Notes: generated by a model not told the origin, from the letters alone. Positions 16,592 to 25,726 are shown, numbered from the stretch's first letter. The stretch is 64,000 nucleotides of DNA from Stenotrophomonas terrae (GCF_001431465.1 NZ_LDJJ01000028.1:85526-149525), one strand, 5' to 3'. A program made the numbers and translations.

Positions 16592-17629
16592 TCAGGAGTG
16601 TTGGAATCGATTCCCGGAGTTGCTGCTGGCTGCGCGGAATGCCGCGGGGGTAATCCCTTCGAGCTTTTTGAACGCGCTGTGGAAGGTGGACATTGATTGG
16701 AAGCCGGCCTCCTCGGCCACCCGTTCCAGAGGCTTGGCTGGCAGCTGCTGCAGCAATGCCTTGGCCTCCACCACCCGCAGCTGCGCCAAATAGCTTTTGA
16801 AGGAGGTCTGTTTGTTGTCGTTGAGCAGCTGTGACAAGCGCGTCTGCGGAATGCCGAGGCGGCGGGCGAGGCGGGGCAGGGTCAATGCCGGATCCAGATG
16901 CAGCCGCTCACGGTCCATCAGGTCTTCCAGTGCCTGCAGCTGCGGGGTTGCCTCGGCGTCGGAGATGCGTCGGTCCTGGTAGGGCTCGATCGGTGCCTGG
17001 CCAGCACGCAGGCGCAGATACACCAGCACACTTGCCGTCAGCACAAAGGTGAAAGACAGCGCCCCGACGATATAGGAGGTGTAACCGGAGGTGAAATAGG
17101 CTAGCCAGATCAGCCAGACACCAATCACTGCTCCCAGCAGCAACCGGCCTGAAGGCGTGCCCATGAGCGTGCTGCGATGCCGCAGCAACTGCGCGCTCGC
17201 AAGCAGCAGATAGCCAAGCCAGACATACTGGATGGCCGGGGTGATGGTCCACCGCCACAGGTCGACATGACCGGAGTAGGGCAGCAATACATTCACCAGC
17301 AGGGTGATCGCCAGCACGCCGGCGATGTGCCAGCGGTCGATGTGGCTGAGCCCGCCGCTGTTGGCTTGGCAGGAGCGCAGCAGGAAGAACAGGCAGGGGC
17401 CGATCAGGAAGCAGGCGGTCAGGCCAAGCTGCAGGACGATCCTTGGGATGTCCGGCCAGAAATGGAAGGCCACCGATTTCCCGGTGCGCACCCCTACCAT
17501 CAGGATCAGCAGGGCCAACCAGCGCTGGCTTGGCTCGCCCCTGGCGCGCCACCACAGCACCGATGCGGCGATCAGGCCGTTGAAGGCACCGAGCATGGCG
17601 AAGAAGAACAGGAAGTGTTGGCTCAGCAT
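16592..17629 (-). CDS. Membrane-anchored AraC-type regulator
   Basis: This 345-aa protein starts with about seven hydrophobic segments (FFFAMLGAFNGLIAASVLWW to FTFVLTASVLVYLRL, residues 8-210), followed by a cytoplasmic AraC helix-turn-helix pair (LTLPRLARRLGIPQTRLSQLL, then RVAEEAGFQSMSTFHSAFKK). This architecture, a 7-TM sensor directly fused to an AraC DNA-binding domain, is known in Proteobacteria and Bacteroidetes but its ligands are largely unknown. The gene lies upstream of and collinear with the DJ-1/PfpI gene, separated by 70 bp, so the latter is a likely target or operon partner. Confidence 0.85.
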   Translation of the reverse strand: MLSQHFLFFFAMLGAFNGLIAASVLWWRARGEPSQRWLALLILMVGVRTGKSVAFHFWPDIPRIVLQLGLTACFLIGPCLFFLLRSCQANSGGLSHIDRWHIAGVLAITLLVNVLLPYSGHVDLWRWTITPAIQYVWLGYLLLASAQLLRHRSTLMGTPSGRLLLGAVIGVWLIWLAYFTSGYTSYIVGALSFTFVLTASVLVYLRLRAGQAPIEPYQDRRISDAEATPQLQALEDLMDRERLHLDPALTLPRLARRLGIPQTRLSQLLNDNKQTSFKSYLAQLRVVEAKALLQQLPAKPLERVAEEAGFQSMSTFHSAFKKLEGITPAAFRAASSNSGNRFQHS

Positions 17630-17687
17630 CAGCGGAGTATTGGGAAAAACCTGATGCAGTCAAGCAAGGGCTGTATGGCCGCCGGCC

Positions 17688-17864
17688 TCAGCTGACCTGG
17701 GACAGGATGACCCCCACTGCGGCGCACCAGCACACCAGTACGAACCAGGTCAGTACCGCGTTGGCAGATAGCCCGCGATGCCGCACCACCACGCTGACCA
17801 CCAAGGCCGCCAGCAGCGGAACGAGGAGCAAGCTGAGGACCCAGAACCACGGATGTTCTTTCAT
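17688..17864 (-). CDS. Small two-helix membrane protein
   Basis: This 58-aa protein starts at ATG 17864 with AGAGAG 6 nt upstream. It has two predicted transmembrane helices (FWVLSLLLVPLLAALVVSVV and VLTWFVLVCWCAAVGVILS) separated by a short basic loop. A longer frame with an upstream start is open but lacks a ribosome-binding site. No known family recognised. It lies 58 bp upstream of the AraC-type membrane regulator on the same strand and may be cotranscribed. Confidence 0.55.
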   Translation of the reverse strand: MKEHPWFWVLSLLLVPLLAALVVSVVVRHRGLSANAVLTWFVLVCWCAAVGVILSQVS

Positions 17865-17987
17865 GAGCGCTCTCTTGCATGGGGAAGGCGGGAGGCGAGC
17901 CGTGGTCATTGCCGGGCAGCTCAACGTAGATCATCAGCGCGGCGCAGGCGTCCACAACCAGATTGACTGGCCGAGTTTCAAGCTTGC

Positions 17988-18019
17988 GCTGCGCAGGCAA
18001 GATGCGTTGCCTGCGCAGC
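17988..18019 (-). terminator. Strong hairpin downstream of sulfatase 1
   Basis: A perfect 13-bp stem (GCTGCGCAGGCAA and complement) with a 6-nt loop lies 60 bp after the sulfatase stop on the minus strand. There is no T tract, but its strength and position fit transcription termination. Confidence 0.45.
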
Positions 18020-18078
18020 GTTGTGGGCTTGGTTGTTGTCCCTTGGTTCTGCCCAGGTCCGCAGGGCAGGCTTTACCG

Positions 18079-19587
18079 TCAGGACTTTGGCATCAAAGAC
18101 TCTACAACCCGGTCTATGGTGAAGCTTGCGGATTTCGCCCTGGGCGGAAATTCCTTGAAGCTCTCCAACCACTTCATCAGCAAGGGCGGTGCGGAGTAGA
18201 GCAGGAAATTCTGCTCGACAAACCAGTCGTTGTATTTGAAGCTCTCCTCGCCGCGTTCGAACGGGTCCGAACGCAGATCGAAGAATTTCGGAATGCGCAT
18301 GGGCCGTAGATGGGTGCGCCAGACTTCAATTCCCGTCTCGGTCTGCTCCAGAAACACCACCTTGTAGCGGCCCATGCGAACGGCCATGCATTCGCCATCG
18401 TCGCTCCAGTAGATGAATGCCTGGCGCGGCGATTCGGCGTCTTTACCGCGCAGGAACGGCAACAGGTTCTCGCCGTCCATATGCACCTTGAACGTCTGTG
18501 CGCCTAGCTTGTGCCCCTTCCTCAGGTTCTTGACCAGATCGCCATCACCGTTGGCAGCGGCAAATGTGGGAATGAAGTCCTGCAGGGAGGCAATGTCGTT
18601 GATGACGCGCCCCGGTTCGATGACGCCCGGCCACTTCCACACGCAGGGAATGCGCCAGCCACCCTCCCAGTTGGTATCTTTCTCGCCTCGGAAAGGCGTC
18701 GCACCACCGTCCGGCCAGGACAGCACCTCGGCACCATTGTCGGTGGTGAACACCACCATGGTGTTCTCGGTGATGCCCAGGTCGTCGAGCTTATTCAGCA
18801 ACTCACCCACATAGCCGTCGAGTTCAACCATGCCGTCCGGGTATAGCCCCAATCCGGTCCTGCCTTTGGAGGCGGGCTTGAGATGGGTGAACACATGCAT
18901 GCGGGTCGGGTTGAAGTAACAGAACCAAGGCTTTTTGTCCTTGTTGTTGCGGTCGATGAAATCCAGCGCGGCGCCAAGGAATTCCTCGTCCACGGTTTCC
19001 ATGCGCTTGCGGGTGAGCGGGCCGGTATTCTCTATGACCTGTTTGCCGACCTTGCCGAACTGCGCATCGACGGTGGCGTCGTCCTTGTCGCTTGCCTTGC
19101 ACTTGAGCACGCCGCGCGGACCGAAGCGTTTGCGGAACGCCGGATCCTTCGGGTAGTTCTCGTACTCGGGCTCTTCTTCGGCATTGAGGTGGTAGAGGTT
19201 GCCAAAGAATTCGTCAAACCCATGCACCGTTGGCAGGTGTTCGTTGCGGTCGCCGAGATGGTTCTTGCCGAACTGGCCTGTCGCATAGCCATAGCTTTTC
19301 AACACATTGGCAACGGTGGGGTCTTCGCCGCCCAGCCCCAGCGTGGCCCCGGGCATGCCGACCTTGGTCAGGCCGGTGCGGATCGGCGACTGGCCGGTGA
19401 TGAAAGCTGCACGGCCGGCGGTGCAGCTCTGCTGGCCGTAGAAATCGGTAAACTTGGCGCCTTCCCTGGCGATGCGATCAATGTTCGGGGTGCGGTACCC
19501 CATGATTCCGTCGTTGTAGCAGCTTGCATTGAACCAGCCGATGTCGTCGGCCATGATGAACAGAATGTTCGGTTTCTTCGCGTCCAT
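18079..19587 (-). CDS. Arylsulfatase, cysteine type (sulfatase 1)
   Basis: This 502-aa alkaline-phosphatase-fold sulfatase has metal-binding Asp14/Asp15 (IMADDIG) and a formylglycine site at Cys55 in SCTAGRAAF, followed by FGKNHLGD and DNGAE. The site is C-x-A-x-R, the accepted alanine variant of C-x-P-x-R. No signal peptide is present at MDAKKPNIL, so it should act in the cytoplasm, as Pseudomonas AtsA does. It is a close paralogue of sulfatase 3 (55124-56716): both contain TVHGFDEFFGNLYHLNAEEE. The start is 19587, with CCGGAG upstream; a longer open frame is unlikely. A GTA-box lies 80 bp upstream. The island-encoded formylglycine-generating enzyme should activate it. Substrate unknown. Confidence 0.9.
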   Translation of the reverse strand: MDAKKPNILFIMADDIGWFNASCYNDGIMGYRTPNIDRIAREGAKFTDFYGQQSCTAGRAAFITGQSPIRTGLTKVGMPGATLGLGGEDPTVANVLKSYGYATGQFGKNHLGDRNEHLPTVHGFDEFFGNLYHLNAEEEPEYENYPKDPAFRKRFGPRGVLKCKASDKDDATVDAQFGKVGKQVIENTGPLTRKRMETVDEEFLGAALDFIDRNNKDKKPWFCYFNPTRMHVFTHLKPASKGRTGLGLYPDGMVELDGYVGELLNKLDDLGITENTMVVFTTDNGAEVLSWPDGGATPFRGEKDTNWEGGWRIPCVWKWPGVIEPGRVINDIASLQDFIPTFAAANGDGDLVKNLRKGHKLGAQTFKVHMDGENLLPFLRGKDAESPRQAFIYWSDDGECMAVRMGRYKVVFLEQTETGIEVWRTHLRPMRIPKFFDLRSDPFERGEESFKYNDWFVEQNFLLYSAPPLLMKWLESFKEFPPRAKSASFTIDRVVESLMPKS

Positions 19588-19667
19588 AGCAGGGCTCCGG
19601 GTTATCCGATACAAGCCTACAAGTCGGGCGGGCGGCGGGAATCGGAAAAAAAACCGGGTAACCAGCA

Positions 19668-19677
19668 GTAAAACTAC
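19668..19677 (-). promoter_or_regulatory. GTA-box 1, upstream of sulfatase 1
   Basis: The box reads GTAGTTTTAC towards the gene. There are 80 bp between box and start codon, and TAGGCT lies at the expected -10 position (58 bp after the first base of the box). Confidence 0.65.
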
Positions 19678-19714
19678 CTGTCGCAATCGCGCAGGGCATA
19701 ACGGTCGTAGAGCG

Positions 19715-22033
19715 TCATCTGCCCATCGGCCGCAGCAGCGAGCCAAAGGTGAGGTACCACGAGGCCTGGCCGTTGTCGTTGTAACCGTAGGCAAGAAACA
19801 TCGGCCCCAACGGCGTATCCACCCCGGCAAACAGGCTGCCAGCCAAGACCAGGTTGTCCGCATCCACCGCGGCCCGGGTCAGCCACACATTGCCTGTTTC
19901 CAGGCTTGCGCCCAGGTACAAGGGCAATGAGAACAGCCGCGTCGTATCTCCGGTACGGCGATACACCACCGCCTTCAGCAGCGCGGCCTGGTTGCCGAAC
20001 AAGGCGTGTTCGTCGTAGCCGGACAGGTTCAGGAAGCCGCCAAGAAAGCTCTGTGCGCGGAAGAAGTGGTCATCGTCCAGCGCGCTGCTCAGCTGTGCAC
20101 CCAGCAATAGATGGTAGCGGCCCCAGGCGTGCGCCCAGTCGCCGCTCAGGCGCAGCACATCGCCCTCCACATCCGCGCCCAGTTGCTGCCGGTACATCTC
20201 GTAGTCGGCATTGAAGCGCCACCCGCGGGTCGGGAAGTTGATGCTGTCCAGCGAGTCCCAGGTGGCGTTGACGACAACGGCAGCGAAGTCCTGCTTGTCG
20301 CGGTTGAAATCCAGCGGACTGCCGACCAGCTCGTCGCTGCTGTCGCGTCCGCGCACGATGCCGGTGCTGATGGCGAAGGTTGGCCTAGGGCTATAGCCCA
20401 TGCTCATGCCGAGGCTGCGTCGTTTGATCCGGTATTCGGCTATCTGCTGGTCGGAGGCCCATAGCGGCAAGGTTTCGGCCTCGGCCTGCAGGCTCGGCTG
20501 CAGGTAGAACCTGCCATCGCCCACAGGCTGGTGGAACTCCGTGTACAGACCGCTGATATGACCGGCATGCAGCACGGTCAGCCATTCAGCACCCCAGTGG
20601 TTGATGTCGGCGACGGTCAGCTCGCTGGAAATCATGTAGCTGTTGCGGCCGGCGAAGTTGTCGTTGAGCTGGAATCCAAACTTTCCGAAAACCGACCAAG
20701 GCCGTTCGGTAGCTACGATCTGCAGCCCGCGTTCGCCATCGCGTTCCACCAGCCGGTAGTCGAGCTGCTGGAAGCGATTGGCACTGTAGGCGACGCCCAA
20801 TTCCTGCTGCAGGCGATCCACCTCCAACGGCCTTCCTACCTCGGCCTGCAGGGTACGTTGTACACGTGCACTGGCCGCGCTGGAGTTGACCGGCAGCACA
20901 TCCAGAAAGCTCACCAGCCCGGGGTCGAACGCAGGCCTGTGTTGTTGCTGGCGAAAGGCCGCGTAGCGGGCTTCGTCCACGGCATGCTGGCGCAGCTGTG
21001 GCAAGGCTGCTTCGGCTGCGGCCACGCCTGCGGCGATCGCCTCCTTGCCGCGGTCGAACTGCGCCGCGCTCAGGTCACCAAGCTCTGGACGGATCAGTAC
21101 GTCATTGCTGCCAAGCGTTGCAAGCTGGCGCTGGGTCTTCTCCATCATCAGCGCGCCGATCATCTGGTCCATGATCGCCACCGGGTTGGTCAGTGCTGCC
21201 TCTGGATGCAGTGGCGAGCCCACGTCGACCACGATCAGCTGACCTGCGCCCATGTCGCGTACTACATCGATCGGCACGTTGTCGACCATGCCGCCATCGA
21301 CCAGCAGGTGCCCATCCACCCGCAAGGGGGCGAAGGCGCCCGGAACCGACATGCTGGAGCGGATTGCCAATGCCAGGTCGCCCTGCTGCAGCACCACCCG
21401 CTGGCCGCTGCCGATATCGGCAGCCACCGCGCGGAACGGAATTGGCAGTTTGCTGAAATCATCCACATCCCAGCTGGACAGCGTCAGTCGTCGCAGCAAC
21501 AGCAGCAGCTTCTGCCCCTGCACCAGGCCACCGGGCATCACCACCTTGCCGTCGCGCAGGCCAAGCTCAAGGTTCAACAGGTAACGAAAGTCGGCATCCT
21601 TGCGGCGCATCGGCCGATCGATGCGAGGCGCGTCGTCCACGAACAGATCGGCCCAGTCCAGGGTCTCGATCAGGCGCTGCAGTTCGTCGGTGGTGTAGCC
21701 GCTGGCGTATAGCCCGCCAACAATCGCACCCATGCTGGTGCCAGCTATCTGGCAGACGGGAATGCGCTCGCGTTCCATCACCTGCAGCACACCGATATGT
21801 GCCGCACCGCGCGCGCCGCCACCGCCCAGCACCAGGCCAACGCAAGGCGTGGCTTGCGCCTGCTGCGGTACCGGGGCATCCACATCGGTAGCATCCGCTT
21901 GCTGCGCCCTTGCCGGGTTGCATAGCAGCAACACAATCAGCACGCCGAGCACGGATTGCCAGCAGCGCATCATCACCGTGAGCTTGTCAGCCGGCAGGCG
22001 AAGCGCGCGATGCGTATGCAGGGGTTGGAGCAT
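19715..22033 (-). CDS. Patatin-like phospholipase with outer-membrane barrel (type Vd autotransporter, PlpD-like)
   Basis: This 772-aa protein has, in order, a signal sequence (hydrophobic core about 27-37, ending ARA at 43) and a patatin domain (about 64-360). The patatin domain has an oxyanion loop GGGGARG, nucleophile Ser100 in GTSMG and catalytic Asp246 in VDGGMVD. Next come a single POTRA-like segment (about 380-450) and a 16-strand Omp85-type barrel to the C-terminus. This is the layout of PlpD, whose lipase passenger is secreted to the surface. ATG 22033 is preferred over a double Met at 21973 because it sits 79 bp from GTA-box 2, the spacing seen at sibling promoters. It probably hydrolyses phospholipids; its link to sulfatases is through shared regulation. 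Confidence 0.88.
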   Translation of the reverse strand: MLQPLHTHRALRLPADKLTVMMRCWQSVLGVLIVLLLCNPARAQQADATDVDAPVPQQAQATPCVGLVLGGGGARGAAHIGVLQVMERERIPVCQIAGTSMGAIVGGLYASGYTTDELQRLIETLDWADLFVDDAPRIDRPMRRKDADFRYLLNLELGLRDGKVVMPGGLVQGQKLLLLLRRLTLSSWDVDDFSKLPIPFRAVAADIGSGQRVVLQQGDLALAIRSSMSVPGAFAPLRVDGHLLVDGGMVDNVPIDVVRDMGAGQLIVVDVGSPLHPEAALTNPVAIMDQMIGALMMEKTQRQLATLGSNDVLIRPELGDLSAAQFDRGKEAIAAGVAAAEAALPQLRQHAVDEARYAAFRQQQHRPAFDPGLVSFLDVLPVNSSAASARVQRTLQAEVGRPLEVDRLQQELGVAYSANRFQQLDYRLVERDGERGLQIVATERPWSVFGKFGFQLNDNFAGRNSYMISSELTVADINHWGAEWLTVLHAGHISGLYTEFHQPVGDGRFYLQPSLQAEAETLPLWASDQQIAEYRIKRRSLGMSMGYSPRPTFAISTGIVRGRDSSDELVGSPLDFNRDKQDFAAVVVNATWDSLDSINFPTRGWRFNADYEMYRQQLGADVEGDVLRLSGDWAHAWGRYHLLLGAQLSSALDDDHFFRAQSFLGGFLNLSGYDEHALFGNQAALLKAVVYRRTGDTTRLFSLPLYLGASLETGNVWLTRAAVDADNLVLAGSLFAGVDTPLGPMFLAYGYNDNGQASWYLTFGSLLRPMGR

Positions 22034-22112
22034 GAGTGGGTCCCGCGCGCGCCGTTGACTCGGGATGACGGCCAGGTGGCCATTGTGCGAGGCAGGGGCA
22101 ACGCAGGCTCCG

Positions 22113-22122
22113 GTAAATCTAC
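22113..22122 (-). promoter_or_regulatory. GTA-box 2, upstream of patatin autotransporter
   Basis: The box reads GTAGATTTAC towards the gene, with 79 bp between box and ATG 22033. No good -10 hexamer is seen at the standard position. Confidence 0.55.
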
Positions 22123-22131
22123 TGGGCCGTG

Positions 22132-23748
22132 CTAGGTAGATTCGCTGGTGGAGGAATCAGCGCGTGCAGGTCGCCGCACCGGAAACACGATCGACAACAA
22201 GGTGCCGCTGTCGCCGGCAGCTTGCAGATGCGAGCTTCCGCCGAGCAGGCGCGCGCGTTCCTCGATGCTGATCATGCCAAGGCCACGGTGCATATCCACA
22301 TGGGCCTGGTCAATGCCGATGCCATCATCCTCGATCTCAAGCAGACCCTGGCCACCGGCAAACTGCAGGCGCACCCAGGCATTGCGTGCATGCGCGTGCT
22401 GGTTGACGTTGTGGATTGCCTCCTGGGTGATGCGAAAGAGATTGAGCTTCTGCTGCTCATCGAGGATCTGTTCGTCATTGATGTCGCAATGCACGCGGTT
22501 ACTGGCATGCCTGCAGGAGCCGCTGCACAGGCTGCGCAGCGCACTGGACAGGCTGGTGTAGCGCAACAGGCTTGGATGCAGGTCATGCGAAAGACGGCGC
22601 ACGTCGCTGGATACCTCCAGCACCTGCTCCTGCAGCTGCTCCATCTGCTCACGTGCCAGCGCAGGTGCGGCACGCTTCAGCGAACTGAGCTGGATGGAGA
22701 TCGCCGCCAGCGACTGGTTGATGTCGTCATGCAGGTCGCGCGCGATACGGGTGCGCTCCTCCTCCTGCACCCTGAGCATCTGCGCGGTCATGTCCGCCAG
22801 CCGCGTGCTTGCTGCCTGCAAGGAGTTGCGTGCGCTCTGACGCTGCTCCACCAGCACGCTGAGCAGTAGCAGCGTGATGCCATCGCCAAACGCCCATAGC
22901 TGCACCGCGAGCGTGGTCCGTTCGCCGTCCCCGGATGCCAAGGGTCCCCAACCATGGATGCTGATGGCCATGCACAACACGGTGGAGCACGACAACGCCA
23001 GGAAGGCCCCGGCCGGTCCCAATACCAGCAGCAGCCAGGCCAGCAACAGGGTGGAGGCCAGCATCAACAGGGGCTCGGCCATCGGCGAGGCCCAGGGCAG
23101 CATCCACGCGGTCCACAACAGAAGCAGCAGCATCAGCGCCAGGAAAGCGTGCAACCTGGACAGGGAGCGGTGGTTGCGAGTGCGTCGATGCATGCGCACC
23201 AGGGCGATGAAGGTCGGCACGATCAGCAGGTACGGCAAGGCGTTGGCCAGCAGCAGGTTATGCCACGCGCCCGCGAAGTCCGGCAGCGGAGTGCTGCGCA
23301 GCACCAGCAGCGTCCAGCCGGTGCTGCTCAGTGGCAGTGCCAGCACCGCAATCACCCAGAAAGTGGCGACCTGTGGAAAGTCCACGTTCACCGTATCCAG
23401 CAGGCCGAATTGGCGGATCAACAAGGTCGCGGCCGTCACCAGCAGCAACAGGCCGAGAATCAGCGCGGTGGCCTCGGTTGCGGTAGCGCCCCGCAGCGCG
23501 AGTATTCCGACGCAACCCAACAAGGCGCCACCGAAGCAGGCGGCCCATTCGACATAGGGGCGCCATAGCAAGGTGCACATCAGTGCGGCGCCGGGTAGCC
23601 ACAGCGCGTGGCCCCCACGTGGCGAAATCCACGGCTCCACGGATACCAGCTGGGCGGCTGCGGCAACGGCAGCCATTCCCGCGAACCGAGTGGTGGCGCG
23701 GTGTGACTCCATCTGTGACAACTGCACGAAAATGCTACGCACACCCAT
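22132..23748 (-). CDS. MASE1-like membrane sensor histidine kinase (NarX/HisKA_3 family)
   Basis: This 538-aa protein has about eight hydrophobic segments in residues 25-300 with MASE1 character (HALWLPGAALMCTLLW), a short coiled coil (301-330), a HisKA_3 dimerisation domain with phospho-accepting His340 in ARDLHDD, and a HATPase_c domain with N and G boxes (ITQEAIHNVNQHAHA, DDGIGI, GLGMISIEERARLLGG). Kinases of this family pair with NarL/LuxR-type regulators; the one at 25030-25707 is the natural partner. The start ATG 23748 has GGAG 8 nt upstream. It is divergent from an AraC regulator. The membrane sensor gives no clear ligand hint. Confidence 0.88.
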   Translation of the reverse strand: MGVRSIFVQLSQMESHRATTRFAGMAAVAAAAQLVSVEPWISPRGGHALWLPGAALMCTLLWRPYVEWAACFGGALLGCVGILALRGATATEATALILGLLLLVTAATLLIRQFGLLDTVNVDFPQVATFWVIAVLALPLSSTGWTLLVLRSTPLPDFAGAWHNLLLANALPYLLIVPTFIALVRMHRRTRNHRSLSRLHAFLALMLLLLLWTAWMLPWASPMAEPLLMLASTLLLAWLLLVLGPAGAFLALSCSTVLCMAISIHGWGPLASGDGERTTLAVQLWAFGDGITLLLLSVLVEQRQSARNSLQAASTRLADMTAQMLRVQEEERTRIARDLHDDINQSLAAISIQLSSLKRAAPALAREQMEQLQEQVLEVSSDVRRLSHDLHPSLLRYTSLSSALRSLCSGSCRHASNRVHCDINDEQILDEQQKLNLFRITQEAIHNVNQHAHARNAWVRLQFAGGQGLLEIEDDGIGIDQAHVDMHRGLGMISIEERARLLGGSSHLQAAGDSGTLLSIVFPVRRPARADSSTSEST

Positions 23749-23922
23749 GCAAGCAGCTCCATCTTCACACGGCGCCACCGCTGCATCGCACAAGCTAACC
23801 CGCCGTTTGGAAGGCCGGTTACCTCGCGAACGGCGATGGGAGCACGGATCCCGCCCCCGTTTCACCGGCTGTTGTAAGGCGCAATGGATCCAAACCGCTA
23901 TCCACTTTCCGACAGGTGAGCG

Positions 23923-24927
23923 ATGGACACCACGTTTCTTTCGGCCCATGGCATGCATTACGGCTGCCTGGACATAGACGGATTCGATCCGGAGGCGCTG
24001 CTTGGGGTGGTCAAGGACGCGCGCTTCGAGCAGCGTTTGCTGGGGCCGGGCTACTTCAGGGCTCGGGCGCAGCGCTTGGTATTTCCGGGTTTCAGCCTGG
24101 ACCGCGGCACCTATACACAGCCGGTGCTGGCCAAGGGCATGTTTGCCCCGGACATGATGGGCCTGGCGCTGGCCAGCCATTGCGGTGAGCCCATGTGGCT
24201 CAACGGCCAGCGGGTCAGGGAAGGGCAGTTGATGGTATTTTCCGAAGACCGCGAGGTCGCGGTGAGATCGGTTTCCCCGCTGTGGCAATGGGTGGTACTG
24301 CGCATTCCGCGCAGCAGCTTGCAGGCAGCGGTTTTTGCCCGGTTGCAGCGCGAACTACCGTTGCCGCAGCATGGTTGGCGGCTGTGTCCGCGTACCGCCG
24401 ATGACAACCTGAAGTTGAAGATGTGCGTGCAGTTCGTGCTGCAGCAGGCTGCGCGCTGGAGCCCAGCTACCTCGATGGCCGAAGCAAGCATGCTCGGCGA
24501 GCTGCTGCTGGATGCCTTCGTCGATGCCTTGGAAGGCGCGGCAGGCAGCCACGAGAGCAGCCGCCATTTGGGTAGGCTTGAGCAGCGCGAGCGCTTCTTG
24601 CAGCGGGCGGAAGCGTTTCTGTGCAGCCAGGACGCCCTGCAGTACAGCAGCCGTGCGCTGGGCTGCGCGCTGTCGATGAGCGAGCGCCAGCTCGAGCGGG
24701 TGTTCCACGATGTGTATGGGATGACGCCAAAGCGCTGGCATCAGGTAGCGCGGCTGAATCAGGCGCGGCAATTGCTGCTGGATGAGCCGCGCGCATGTGT
24801 AACCGAGGTTGCATTGCGCGCGGGATTCTCGCACCTGGGCCGTTTCGCCAGCGAGTACAGGCAACTATTCGGTGAGCGGCCGAGCGACACCCATATTTCC
24901 GTCAACAAAGCAAAAATGTCGCATTGA
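23923..24927 (+). CDS. AraC-family transcriptional regulator
   Basis: This 334-aa protein has an N-terminal beta-rich ligand/dimerisation domain (about 1-200) and a C-terminal AraC helix-turn-helix pair (about 225-325; ALGCALSMSERQLERVFHDV, then VTEVALRAGFSHLGRFASEY). The domain plan resembles EutR-like regulators. It is divergent from the histidine kinase and precedes the LuxR-type response regulator, so three regulators of different families cluster here. Its role may be to control the two-component genes or part of the island. Confidence 0.85.
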   Translation: MDTTFLSAHGMHYGCLDIDGFDPEALLGVVKDARFEQRLLGPGYFRARAQRLVFPGFSLDRGTYTQPVLAKGMFAPDMMGLALASHCGEPMWLNGQRVREGQLMVFSEDREVAVRSVSPLWQWVVLRIPRSSLQAAVFARLQRELPLPQHGWRLCPRTADDNLKLKMCVQFVLQQAARWSPATSMAEASMLGELLLDAFVDALEGAAGSHESSRHLGRLEQRERFLQRAEAFLCSQDALQYSSRALGCALSMSERQLERVFHDVYGMTPKRWHQVARLNQARQLLLDEPRACVTEVALRAGFSHLGRFASEYRQLFGERPSDTHISVNKAKMSH

Positions 24928-25029
24928 CTACACGCTGCGTTAACAGCAGGCGGCCTAGATAGAGGGGCTTGGGTGCTCTATGCGGTGTTCTTTGCTTCCC
25001 GCTTTCCGCTGCCTGGTGGAGGTGCACGA

Positions 25030-25707
25030 ATGGAAACATGCGCAGTGCAAGGTGCCCGCTCGTGTTTGCGGGTGCTGGTTGCCGATGATCACGCGATGGT
25101 GGGCGAGGGGGTCGTGCGCCTGTTGCGGGATCGATTTGATGAGGTGCAACTGGTGCTTTCCGGCGAGCAATTGCTGCAGGCGGCGCGCGCCGGCGGCATC
25201 GACATCATTGTCACCGACATCAGCATGGAGGACATGACAGGGATCGACGCCATGCGCATGCTGCGGGCCGAGGGCATCACAACGCCCTTCGTTTTCCTGT
25301 CCATGCATCACAGCTGCGCCATCGTAAGCGAGGCGCTGCGCGCCGGCGCCGGTGGCTATGTACTCAAGTCCGCAGCAGGAGACGAACTGCTGCATGCAAT
25401 TGATGAGGTGCTGGCGGGGCGGGTGTATCTGGCCTCGGGGCTGGCGGCGATGGCCTTGACCTCCAGTGGGCGCGGCGAACGTTACACGCTCACCGACAAA
25501 CAGCGGCGCATCCTCGACTGGGTAGCGCAGGGCCTGCGCTCCAAGCAGATTGCCTATGAGCTTGGGGTGTCAGTACGCACGGTTGAGTCGCACAAGTACG
25601 CAATCATGCAGCTGATGGGCGTGCACGGAACCCTGGAGCTGGTGCGCCGGGCGCATCAACTCGGCTTGATAAAGGCGTTCCGCGACGATCTGCAGCAGCT
25701 GGCTTGA
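25030..25707 (+). CDS. LuxR/NarL-type response regulator
   Basis: This 225-aa protein has a receiver with Asp19/Asp20, phosphoacceptor Asp63 (VTDISMEDMTG) and Lys113, followed by a LuxR-type helix-turn-helix (LTDKQRRILDWVAQGL, then SKQIAYELGVSVRTVESHK). The start is ATG 25030 with GGAGG about 8 nt upstream. It is the only full DNA-binding response regulator next to the HisKA_3 kinase, hence its probable partner. NarL-family proteins bind short inverted repeats, so it is the leading candidate for the factor that binds the GTA-boxes. A HisKA_3 kinase, this regulator and a GTA-box-driven receiver gene would make a compact circuit. Confidence 0.88.
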   Translation: METCAVQGARSCLRVLVADDHAMVGEGVVRLLRDRFDEVQLVLSGEQLLQAARAGGIDIIVTDISMEDMTGIDAMRMLRAEGITTPFVFLSMHHSCAIVSEALRAGAGGYVLKSAAGDELLHAIDEVLAGRVYLASGLAAMALTSSGRGERYTLTDKQRRILDWVAQGLRSKQIAYELGVSVRTVESHKYAIMQLMGVHGTLELVRRAHQLGLIKAFRDDLQQLA

Positions 25708-25716
25708 GCGAAGCAA

Positions 25717-25726
25717 GTAATTTTAC
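25717..25726 (+). promoter_or_regulatory. GTA-box 3, upstream of receiver protein
   Basis: The box is GTAATTTTAC. Its flanks extend the symmetry: GCAAGTAA, TT, TTACTTGC, that is 8-bp arms with a 2-bp spacer, recalling NarL 7-2-7 sites. There are 79 bp between box and ATG 25806. Confidence 0.65.
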
